DNA of 64,000 nt, taken from positions 9,904-73,903 of the forward strand of contig JAESIW010000138.1 of the NCBI GenBank assembly GCA_016802295.1, read 5' to 3'. The stretch's first letter is position 1; the number at the start of each line of letters is the position of its first letter. The DNA comes from Brachionus rotundiformis (Eukaryota > Rotifera > Eurotatoria > Ploima > Brachionidae). The notes under the pieces were generated by a model. That model was not told the origin of the DNA. It saw nothing but the letters and a program-made list of their open reading frames with translations, and searched no databases. The translations under genes and the position numbers were made by a program. Shown piece by piece: positions 54,754 to 64,000 of the stretch.

Positions 54754-57700
54754 TTATAGAAACAGAATAATTTTTAAATTTATCTTATTAAATATTATTT
54801 CTCTGATTTTATTATGTAAAGAATTAATGCTAAAAAAATATATTTAACAGTAAAAAGTAAATTATAAATTTAAATGAATTATTAAAATACTTTTTTAAAA
54901 TTCAAAATTAAATGATAAAATTTAGAATTGAAAGTTATTTAGTTGATAAACTAAATTAAATTTACTAAGTTTCATTTAAAATAAAAATATTATAGAATAT
55001 TTTAAGGTCGATATTTTAATTTAATGGTTGAAATAGATTAAAACATCAAGTAATTTCCCTTTTTTTATACATTTTTTATGAATTATAGAGAAAAAAAATA
55101 GTAGACATAATGATTGTTAAACAAGATATAATATAGATCAACAAATCTGTTGAGTTGACTCTCTAATTTAAAGCTTTTTACCTTTGTAATTTTTTAAAAG
55201 GATATAAGAGATTAGATAATTTTTTAATAAAATTTTAAAACATATTTTTATTTTAAGTATTATTTTATATATTCTTATATTAAATCTAGTAAAAATTATG
55301 ATTTTAAATTAATTTCAATCTTATTTTAGCAAAATTATAAATGAAAAGATGATAACACTTTTCAGAAAGATTTTTATGCTACACATTTTAAATTCAACTT
55401 AAACTTAAATAAAATCGATAAATAAATTTCAATTTTTAAAAAATTTGAATCATTTGAACGAAAAAATCTATCTTATATGACAAGAAAATTACAAGTCAAA
55501 ATAATGAAATAAGGATGAACTTAGATATTATTGATCAATAAATTTTAATTTAGATTTTTGTTTAATTAAAATATTTAAATATATTTAGTTTATTTCGATA
55601 AGTGATTTAGCAATTACTTACTTTTTTTGTAAACACATATGCTAATTCTTTCAGGGATTTGAATCTAATTATTTGTTTTGGTTAATTCTGTTTTAATTGA
55701 TTTATGGGAACATTAATTCTTTTAGAAATATTTAGCTTTTTTTTAATTAACAGTCTTTTAATAAAATCTTATTTTTCACATGACTTCATTCTAATTATCC
55801 TTTTAGCTCAGCAAATTTTCTTTAATTGATTTAGCATATTATACTTTAAAGCAAAATTATCATATATTTATGGATAAAATCTTAATTGATGAAAAATATA
55901 TGGTTAATTAATCGTTTAGATACAATTTAAATACTAAAATTTAGAATTTATAAATGAAAATAATTAAAAATTTAATATATGATATTAATTACCGGCTAAT
56001 AATTTTAAATATAAACACTTTTCAAAATTTTTTATTCAACGTTTTCTTCAATAAAATTTGAAGGTAAATTTTTTATTGAAATTTTAAAATAATTCAAATT
56101 TATTCTCCAATGTACATGACAATTAAAAATTAGCAAAGCTGTTGTTCATTTTCTAATTATAGTTTTTTATAAACTTAAAATCAAGAAGTTTTTAATTTTT
56201 AAATTATTAATCAGTTTGACAATTATTCCATCGTTTTCATATATTGATTTTGAACAAAATAATTAAATAATGTCCAATATTTTTATCTTAATTTAAAAAA
56301 TAAATTAAAAGTTGAAAGAGAACCCCGATCGTTTGTTTTTTTCGCTTGATTTATAGGTATAAATTAATAGTTTATTGTAATTTAATTATCGGTATACTAT
56401 GTGTCTGTAAACATTAAAAAATATCCATTGATACTTATTGATATTTCCCAGGGGTTAAACTTATTCATCATTTTTAATATTAGTATTCTATTAATTTATT
56501 GTTTGAAATTCTTAACTTAATTTAATTTTTAAATTATCTGACACCTTCTCTTCAAATTAATTAATTATTATCTGAGGGTGAATCTATTAAAAGTTTTCTT
56601 TTTATTTTCATTAAATCCGTATATAGTAAAGTAATTAATTAATTTGAGAAGCATAATTTAATATTTTATTCTTTTAGCCAAATTGTTTCAAGAAAAGCTA
56701 TCGATTAATAACAAATTAGTAGAAAATACTTTAAATCATTAGATTATCTTTTATTTAAAATTTTAATTAACTTTATATGTCTTAGTTATTATAATATTGT
56801 TAATGATTTTTAAATACAGAGAAGTAATCGGAAAAAGATATTTGCTATCTTAAATGTAATGAAACAATAACACTTATAAAGTATGTATTATTTTGGACTT
56901 TATTCCAAAAAACAATTAAATTAAAATTAACTCTTGTCTCTTATTTTTAAGAAAAAAAGTACATGAAATAAAGATATCAATAATTAATAGAAGTATATAT
57001 AATTTTGATTGGTTATTTTCTAAATACATATTAGAAAATTTTATCTTTAATGTTTAACTTATTTCTTATAAACCAATCATAAATTTTCATTTAAAGAATA
57101 GCAAATAATAAAATACTTGACGAAAGCAAATTAGTTCAAATAAATTTCTGATTTTGTATTCAGAATTTAATTACTATTTTAGACGAGGCGGAGTTTTGGT
57201 TAAATAAAAAAAAACTAATATATTTTTTGGATTTAAATAGAAAAATTCTTAGAAAGAAAGTCAGCTTTAATTAGAACCAGAAAAACAAGAAAAAATCACT
57301 TAATTAATTTGTTGTTGTCGATAGAATTCTAATAAAAAATTAAGGTTATAAACGCTTAACTATTTCAAAATTAATAGAAAATTTAGTGCCAATAAATTTA
57401 ATATCTAGAAAGTATGTTTTAATTCTTTCTGAACGCGTGTGCTTTTTGTTTTTAAACTGATAACTATTTAAAACTATTTCAAAAAACAACTAGAATACTA
57501 AAAACAAAATATGTTTAATTTGAAATTGAGAGAGAAGAAATTCTCTTATTAATAATAAAACTATTCAGACTCAATCTAGAAAAACAAAAACAAACGAAAA
57601 TATAATTATCGAATTATTTAAAGATAATAGTTTTTCATATTATTTCAATTCCATTCTATTTGATTTCATTTATCTTTGTGTGTATCTATTTTTACCGATA

Positions 57701-57807
57701 ATAAATAAAGATAATTTTTGTTTGAAACAAAAATATTATCAAGAATGCTTTTAAATTAATTAATTTCTTAATTTTCTCTAGATTTTAAGAGAATCGTTTA
57801 AATTCAA
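54754..57807. other. 3-kb AT-rich intergenic region
   Basis: Largest gene-free stretch in the right part. I saw no ORF, repeat array or RNA gene. It precedes the developmental regulator ARID3, so regulatory elements are plausible but none can be named. Confidence 0.5.
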
Positions 57808-59891
57808 ATGAATACTAGATCTTCTAACAACTTTACAGATAATCAAACAGACGATAAGTCAATGGATAATATATCTCAATCTAGTTCTCCTAATGAAAAT
57901 AATTTAATAAAGGATGAAAAGTATAAAATATCAAATGAATCAATATTATCTTCATCATCTTCTTCAAGTTTAACGTCCTCATTTTCTCCAAATTTACACA
58001 AAAATTTTCAATCACTCAAACTAGATTGGTACAAACAATATGAGGAAAGTTGGAAACTTATTAATCAACAAAGATTAGCTGAATTTCAAAGTTTTATTAA
58101 ACCAAATCAAACAAATTTAATTTCTGTGCACGATCAGAATTCATTCAATGAAAAGTTTTACCAGTCATTTCCTCCACATCATTTTCTTTTAGCCCAGTAT
58201 GCTAATATATATGGAAACAATAATATAAATCAGATGTTTCCAAATGTAACAAATCCCATTAATGATGATCTTGATAAAGAAAAAGAAAGAGTTCAGAGCA
58301 TCAAACAAAACGAAGACCTTGATTCCTTTAAGGTAAATGATAAAGCCGTTTTGAAAGACGAAATAAACAGAAATAGCAGAGACAGTTCAAGTAATTCACG
58401 AGCATCAAGTCCTAACTCATCAGAATTAAGTGCTCAACTTGACTGTGATGACGACAATTTGGTTGATGAAAATCAGAGTTTTAATGCCAACAACGGCGAA
58501 TGGACTTACGAAGAACAATTTAAGCAAGTAAGATGATTACATAATATCTGTTTCAATTAGAGGCAAACTTTTTTGGAAAATTTTTAACGTCTCCAACATT
58601 ATAAGTTAAGAGAATTTTTTTGTTCTATTGTACTTAATATCACAAAGGTTTAATATTCAAGTTCGTCAAAATTTTTTCATAAATTTTCTACTAAATTTTT
58701 AGCAAATAAATATGTTAAATAAAAATTAAATACATTAAATAAATTTTAATAATAATTGTGATTCAAATTAATTTTAAATAAACAAAAACTCAATTAAACA
58801 AATAAATATGTTCATTTTATTCATATTTTTTTAAGCTTTACGAATTATCAGATGATGTAAAACGAAAGGAGTTTTTGGATGATTTATTTTCATTTATGCA
58901 GAAAAGAGGTTCACCAGTTAATCGAATACCAATTATGGCCAAACATGTTCTTGATTTATACGAACTTTATCGTCTAGTTGTATCAAAAGGTGGTCTTGTA
59001 GAAGTAATCAATAAAAAACTATGGAGAGAAATAACAAAGGGTTTAAACTTGCCAAGTTCAATAACTAGCGCTGCTTTCACGTTGAGAACTCAATATATGA
59101 AATATTTGTATCCTTATGAATGTGAAAAAATGAAAATGAGCACACCAAGTGAACTCCAAGCAGCAATTGATGGAAATAGAAGAGAAGGAAGACGTCCAGT
59201 TTATGGCAATGAATATTCTAGTCCTCCAATTTCGCAAAATAAAACAAACCAAATTAATTCAATTCAACCATCTCAACAACAGTATTCAATTCACCAGCCT
59301 CATCAAATAATTTCAAATACTCATCAAAATCCGCATCATACCGCACTTTTAGCGGCGGCCGCTGCAGCCGCTGCAGCGGCTGCTCAACATCATAACCAAA
59401 CGGTATCTCAATTTTATGAGAATTCAAGTTACGAAATTAATTCAAACTTAAATCAGCCAAGACATCCAAATCAATCTAATATTCCCAGCTTTCAGCCATT
59501 TTTTAAAAACTATTTCGAAGTAAATACGCCACCTTCTAGTAGTGGTTCGATATCTGAATCATTATCCACTAATTCGCATACCATTATTCCTCCAATAGAT
59601 TCAGAAACAAAGATGTACAATTCTTTGAAAAGACAATTAGAAAATGACTTTAAATTTCATGAACAAAGTTCCAAAAAGTTGTCGACGGAAAGTAGTAAAC
59701 ATATTGAAAACAAATCCTCAAAAATGAACATAAAAATTTTCGAAAAGGAAACTAACCTTTCTAAAGAAAACTGTTTATCTGTATCGTTGGATTTTAATGG
59801 TAAAGCATTTGAAGGAATTTTATACCCAACTTTTCTTGAAAATAATGGTATACATATCCAGATTCCATTAAATGAACATAAAGATGATTAA
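57808..59891 (+). CDS. ARID3: ARID3 / dead ringer transcription factor
   Basis: AT-rich-DNA-binding developmental regulator of the BRIGHT/dead ringer family. Two exons, 57808-58527 and 58836-59891, join in phase to give 591 residues. The N-terminus is Ser/Asn-rich. The extended ARID domain starts at the exon joint (WTYEEQFKQ|LYELSDDVKRKEFLDDLF) and continues with NRIPIMAKHVLDLYELYRLV, GGLVEVINKKLWREI and LRTQYMKYLYPYE. Then come a Gln/His-rich region with a 12-residue alanine run (near 59350) and a C-terminal SVSLDFNGKAFEGILYPT segment that resembles the end of the REKLES domain used for dimerisation. ARID3 family membership is clear; which paralogue cannot be said. Confidence 0.93.
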
Positions 59892-60977
59892 TTCTAAATC
59901 TCTTAAACATTTTTTTCATATTAAGAGAATTAACAATAATTATTTTTTTATTTTAAATTAACCGTCATTTATTTAAAAATTGTAATTAATCGTTAGTTTT
60001 TTTATTGATTTGAGTAGTTTTTGTGAATATTCTCAGATAGTTTTTTTTTTATACTTAACGGCCTGATGTCTTATTTTTAATACACTAAATAAATAACTAG
60101 TAAATTTTGTTTAAAATTGTTTTTCTCTTTATATTCATAATTAGATATTTAAAAAAATCCCTAAGTAGAAATTCTACAATAAACTAAAAACGATACTCAT
60201 CCTAAAAATAAAGAAATTAATTTAATTATGAATTAAATGTAATGTTTAGAATTTTTTCAAATATCATCATATTGAAATATAAATAGTTTCATTAGTAAAA
60301 TGTACTCACCCTAATTTTAATAGAGGTTTAGAAAACATGGTATATTGGTAATTTTGATTATTCGAACAAATATGGTTTACTTTAAATTCTTCGTCGTTTA
60401 GCTCAAGTTACATGTAGGTCCATTCGCAAACAATATAATGTTTGATTTTATAATTAAAAAAAAAATCAATTAGTTATTTATGTAATGAAAAATTATATCT
60501 TTTCTTAATATCTTTAATTTTTGATGTTTGGATTGGAAAAAGACATCTATGTCATGATTTTATAAACAACTTAATATTTCACATATTCGATTTGAGATAT
60601 TCAATTATATTTAAAAAAATATGACTAAGTTTAATTATTCAATATTAATAGATAAAATTTAGAAAGTTAAAATAAAAATGGAAAGATCAGTTTGAGTAAA
60701 TTAGATTAAAAATGTCTTAGATGTTAGTTTGTCATATTCAAAATGACCAACAACAAAAGTGTATTCTACCAAAATTAAGAAAAAACGAAAAAAATATTTA
60801 CATAGACAGGAAGTAATTCAGATAGAGTTTCTGAATTAATTTGGTTTAAAAACTTTTCAATCAGAAATTAATTTTGAATTAAAAATGGTTTAATGAATAG
60901 TTTAAGTTACAAACAATCTTTATTTAAAACAAGTATAAAACTAAAAAATTACAAATAAAATTAAAACAAATAAACTA
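59892..60977. other. Intergenic between ARID3 and the secreted-protein cluster
   Basis: AT-rich. The neighbours converge, so this is probably two 3' UTRs plus spacer. No feature recognised. Confidence 0.5.
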
Positions 60978-61448
60978 TTAATAATGCCCTCGTCTATCAT
61001 TTCTGTCATGTTTTCTTTCATACTTTTTTTTACTGTCTGATCTATGATTGTTATATCTACTTAGTCCAACACCATATGGTCTTGGAATTCCTAAATCAAT
61101 TGGTGCACTATAATAATAAGGATCATAATAGTAATCATTGTAGTAGTAATCACCATAGTAGTAATCATTGTAATAATCATCGTAATAATAATCAGGTATT
61201 CCATTTCTTAATCTCCTCTCCCGTTCCATCGTTTCTTTATCATTTCTGTAAAAAAGTGATCTTTTATTTCTATCAATTTTTTCCTGACCTTAAAAAAATT
61301 TTAAGAAAAATTTACTTTATTCACTTAAATATATACCACTAATAATTTTTTGTAAAAGACTGTCTTCATTTACTTTATCATTATCTTGTGTTAAACACAA
61401 AGAAATAATGGAATTTATTAACAAAAATATAATAATATTTTTAACCAT
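60978..61448 (-). CDS. Small secreted tyrosine-rich protein
   Basis: Two exons, 61448-61337 and 61288-60978, close in phase at 140 residues. The first 20 or so residues (MVKNIIIFLLINSIISLCLT) are a clear signal peptide. The body holds a KR site (DRNKRSLF) and then a Tyr/Asp repeat block of the type DYYYDDYYND for about 40 residues, followed by a basic Arg/Lys/His-rich tail. Tyr-rich, Asp-rich secreted proteins often serve in extracellular matrix, cuticle, eggshell or adhesive material, sometimes cross-linked through tyrosine. No specific family is recognised. It is the first of four similar-sized minus-strand genes. Confidence 0.75.
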
Positions 61449-61677
61449 TTGTATATTTTTTTTCTGAAATAATTAGATTTACTAAGCTTAAAATAAATAA
61501 TATTTGAAATTTTAAATCAAATTCAAGATTGATAAAAGAATAAAATGTTTTAATAGATGCAAGTTTTTTAAAGCTTTGTAAAGCTCTAATGTCTAATAAA
61601 CCACAATTTTACATGCAGTCTCAAATCAAGATATTTAAAAAAAATGAAATTAGATATGAGAATTAACTATATTTTAT

Positions 61678-62224
61678 TTAAGCAGTATAAATTTTATCAT
61701 AGTTAAGCAACTGTTTAGACAAAAAAGGACTAGAAGATTTAAAACGATTCGATAATAATTGTTGCATTTTCGGATTATTTTTTATTGAACCATGCTGTCT
61801 CATTAGAGCGATATAAATTGGATTGAAAAATAAGCTTAACTTTTGTATTTGAGACTTTTTTTCCAAATCGGCGTTTCTTTTTTTTCTCCATCCTTAGAAG
61901 AAAAAATTTCAAATATCATTTAATAAATTTAAGATTTAATTAAGTTTACTTAAATCTACATTGCGGCTGTCAATGATATTAAAATTGTTCAAAACATTTC
62001 TGTTAATGCTATTTATTAAATTATTAATAAACTTTGAAATAATATTCTATTCAATTACTCCAAACTGATTATTTTCATTTTAACTTGATATGACTGATTA
62101 GTGCTATTGATGACTAAATTTAAAAATATTTAAAAAAAGACAAAACAAATTTATATTTACCTATTAAGAAAATAAAAATTTTAAAAAAATCAAACATTTT
62201 TGATAAAAACAATTCCAAGCTCAT
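61678..62224 (-). CDS. Small basic protein with hydrophobic N-terminus (possible prohormone)
   Basis: Proposed exons 62224-62161 and 61892-61678 have GT-AG ends and close in phase at 92 residues. The N-terminus (LFLSKMFDFFKIFIFLIG) is a signal or anchor segment. The remainder is basic with dibasic or tribasic sites (WRKKRN, EKKSQ), which would allow prohormone-convertase cleavage. It then has FFNPIYIALMRQHG and a Ser-rich region. An extra exon inside the 268-nt intron (about 62050-62110) is possible and would shift the frame. No homologue is recognised. Its size, strand and leader match its neighbours. Confidence 0.45.
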
Positions 62225-62417
62225 TGCTAGGCTGATAAATAAATGATAATAAATGCCAAAAAATTAACTTAAATTTAAGCTAAAGTTTATTGAAGTGAAT
62301 TTTTTAAAAATCTTATCTGGATATGGTTTAATTATTTACCAATGTTTCTTGTATAATTCAAATTTAAAAATTAGATAAAACTAAACTTTATTGCAATTAA
62401 AAGAATAAAAACAATAA

Positions 62418-62963
62418 TTAATATTTTTTGTTATGATGATTATTATAGTAATGATTCTGTTTTTTATCTTTAGATCCTAGATTTATTTTTCGCTCGATAA
62501 AAAATGGAATTGGCAGAGGCATTGTAGAAATTGGAGGTACCATTGGTACCATTGAAGGAGATCCTTGTTGACCTGCTACTGCTTGATGATTATTTTGGGT
62601 TCCGTAATTTGAACCATACCCATTTTGTTGTGTATATTGACTCGATTGGTGATATTGTGAAGGTTGATAATTGTTACTTCCATAAGTTGAACCATAACTT
62701 CCTTGCTGTTGATAACCATTACCAGTTTGTTGTGGATATTGACTTGACTGTTGATACTGTTGATTATATCTGGGTTGATATTGCATATTATATTGAGGTT
62801 GTGGTGGTGCAGGTCTATGATTTTGATTACCAAAATTGCCAAAAGAATATACTTAATTAAAAATAGGTAATAAACAAAAAAAATCTGATTTATATTTATT
62901 ACCAGAAAAACAGCAGTTGGATATACTTAAGGCAATTAAAAAAATGGACAAATCATGTTTCAT
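62418..62963 (-). CDS. Small secreted Gln/Tyr/Ser-rich protein
   Basis: Exons 62963-62903 and 62851-62418 join in phase to 164 residues. The first exon is almost exactly the signal peptide (MKHDLSIFLIALSISNCCFS). The mature part has a Pro-rich start (RPAPPQPQYN), then about 80 residues of irregular repeats built on QYQQSSQY and GSYGSTYGSNNY units. A Met/Pro segment (MVPMVPP) and an Asn/His/Lys-rich tail follow. This resembles structural or adhesive secreted proteins with prion-like composition. No family assigned. Confidence 0.75.
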
Positions 62964-63363
62964 TTTAAAAAATCTAAGCTTAATTTCTAAAAACTAATTT
63001 TTTTTAAGTTTTCTAAAAAATATTCGTTTATTTTTAAGCTTTGTAGAATAAAACTAAATTGAAAATTATATTTTTCAGTTAAAAATGACATCGAGACATG
63101 ATCGTATTATACAAAGGATTCAAAAAATTATGACTTGAAACATAAATACATTTATTCAAAATGAATTAAGCTCTGTAAAAATTGATGCATCCTAATTTTA
63201 GTCATAAATATTACAATTAAATAAAAATATTGAATAAAATTGATAAATTCATTATTATTTTAATTTTAAATATTAAATTAATAGATTTTAATTTAAAAAA
63301 AAGCTTTATTTAAAATAATTAAAACTAAAAAAAACTAACATTAATAAAACACCATTTAATATC

Positions 63364-63680
63364 TCAATAACGACCATAATCATATTTCTTTTTCATTTTT
63401 TTAACTGGTCTTTTTCTTTTGATTTTTTTTCCATCATCGAAAGTTAAAATTGGCATGACAACTGGAACTGGATAGGGCATAGGTCCCATTGGCATCATCA
63501 TCGGATTTGGGGCTGGTCCTGGAGCAGGCGCAGGAGCAGATGCATGTGTTCGGTAAGGAGCTTAAATCAATGAATATTAGCACAGTTATCTATTAAGTTT
63601 CGAATCATACCGGAATAAGAGTAAGAAAAAATTTCACCAAAACATAATGCCACCAAAAGTAAAACAATTGTTTTTCTCAT
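63364..63680 (-). CDS. Small secreted Pro/Met-rich protein with basic tail
   Basis: Exons 63680-63611 and 63560-63364 close in phase at 88 residues. The signal peptide is MRKTIVLLLVALCFGEIFSY. The mature part runs through alternating Ala-Pro (ASAPAPAPGPAPNP), a Met/Pro stretch (MMMPMGPMPYPVPVV), then ILTFDDGKKIKRKRPVKKMKK and a final YDYGRY. Same gene plan as its neighbour at 62418: exon 1 encodes the signal peptide and a phase-1 intron follows. Function unknown; a structural or matrix role is a guess from composition. Confidence 0.75.
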
Positions 63681-64000
63681 TTTTTAAGCTTAAAACTTTA
63701 AAATCTAATATGAAGAAAATAATACTGAATCAAAAAAGATGATGAATTTAAACTTAAAATTCAAGTTTTATCGTAAGTTGATTTTTGTTAAAATGTTAAA
63801 TCATTTAAATTAAAAATTTATTTACAATAAATTGCGCACAAATTTACAAAAAATTATAAGACAAACTTATTTTATTATTTTTAAATTTTTTGATTCTCAA
63901 TCGCCTAATTAAAAAATGTAGATCGATAAAATTTTTATAACTAATTTATCAATTTATAATATAAAATTTTAAGAATTAAACTAAATTAATAAAATTGATA
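63681..64000. other. AT-rich window end
   Basis: Upstream of the last minus-strand gene, so probably its promoter. No other feature recognised. Confidence 0.4.

Noticed and set aside
62531..62860. Plus-strand Asp/Val/Tyr-rich open frame opposite the Gln/Tyr-rich secreted gene
   Set aside because: Antisense of a repetitive coding exon; the minus strand has the signal peptide and valid splice sites.
1..64000. tRNA, rRNA, riboswitch, CRISPR array, bacterial operon
   Set aside because: No cloverleaf with A and B box, no rRNA-like block and no repeat-spacer array was seen by eye; the genes are spliced eukaryotic genes. A covariance-model scan would be needed to exclude small RNAs.

Overview
This is a piece of an AT-rich animal nuclear genome. 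The genes are metazoan: ARID3/dead ringer with a REKLES-like tail, KCTD1/15, ING3, PI4KA, PCCB and ATG12. They are split by short GT-AG introns, many of 45-120 nt, whose acceptors usually read TTTAG or TTTAAG. I see no operons, tRNA, rRNA or CRISPR. A small protostome such as a rotifer would fit the density and composition, but the species cannot be fixed from the sequence. Exon joints below were checked by hand for GT/AG ends and phase; most models close exactly in frame.

Left third (1-17,400): a graveyard of mobile elements. It holds a nearly complete non-LTR retrotransposon (LINE A, 2.46-6.08 kb) with a (TAC)n tail, flanked by copies of an AT-rich dispersed repeat, two of them head to head. 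Next come minus-strand remnants of another LINE (B) and of two Ty3/Gypsy elements. One Gypsy element has a recognisable LTR, primer-binding site and gag at 12.6-14.2 kb. Between its gag and pol lies a conspicuously GC-rich, 5'-truncated, internally deleted LTR retroelement (9.57-12.65 kb). At 14.6-17.25 kb a third LINE (C) is split by a dead Tc1-like transposon.

Right two thirds: PI4KA (-, 9 exons), an SLF1-like BRCT gene (-), PCCB (-), a FLYWCH/WRKY-GCM1-like zinc-finger ORF followed by KCTD1/15 (+, perhaps one spliced gene), ING3 (+, six exons), TIMMDC1 (+), an in-frame fusion of adenylate kinase AK3/4 with complex I subunit NDUFS6 (-), ATG12 (-), an intronless 2,701-residue multi-zinc-finger protein (+), RPS2 (+) and ARID3 (+). 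Last is a run of four small minus-strand genes for short proteins with N-terminal signal peptides (one of them less certain), three of low complexity.

Functional themes: a mitochondrial group (PCCB, TIMMDC1, AK-NDUFS6), with the complex I assembly factor convergent to and 153 nt from the complex I subunit fusion; chromatin and transcription (ING3, KCTD1/15, ARID3, the large zinc-finger protein); phosphoinositide and autophagy (PI4KA, ATG12). The strongest unusual observations are the AK-NDUFS6 fusion with decayed zinc ligands, the possible FLYWCH-KCTD spliced fusion, the cluster of small secreted proteins, and the chimeric GC-rich retroelement.
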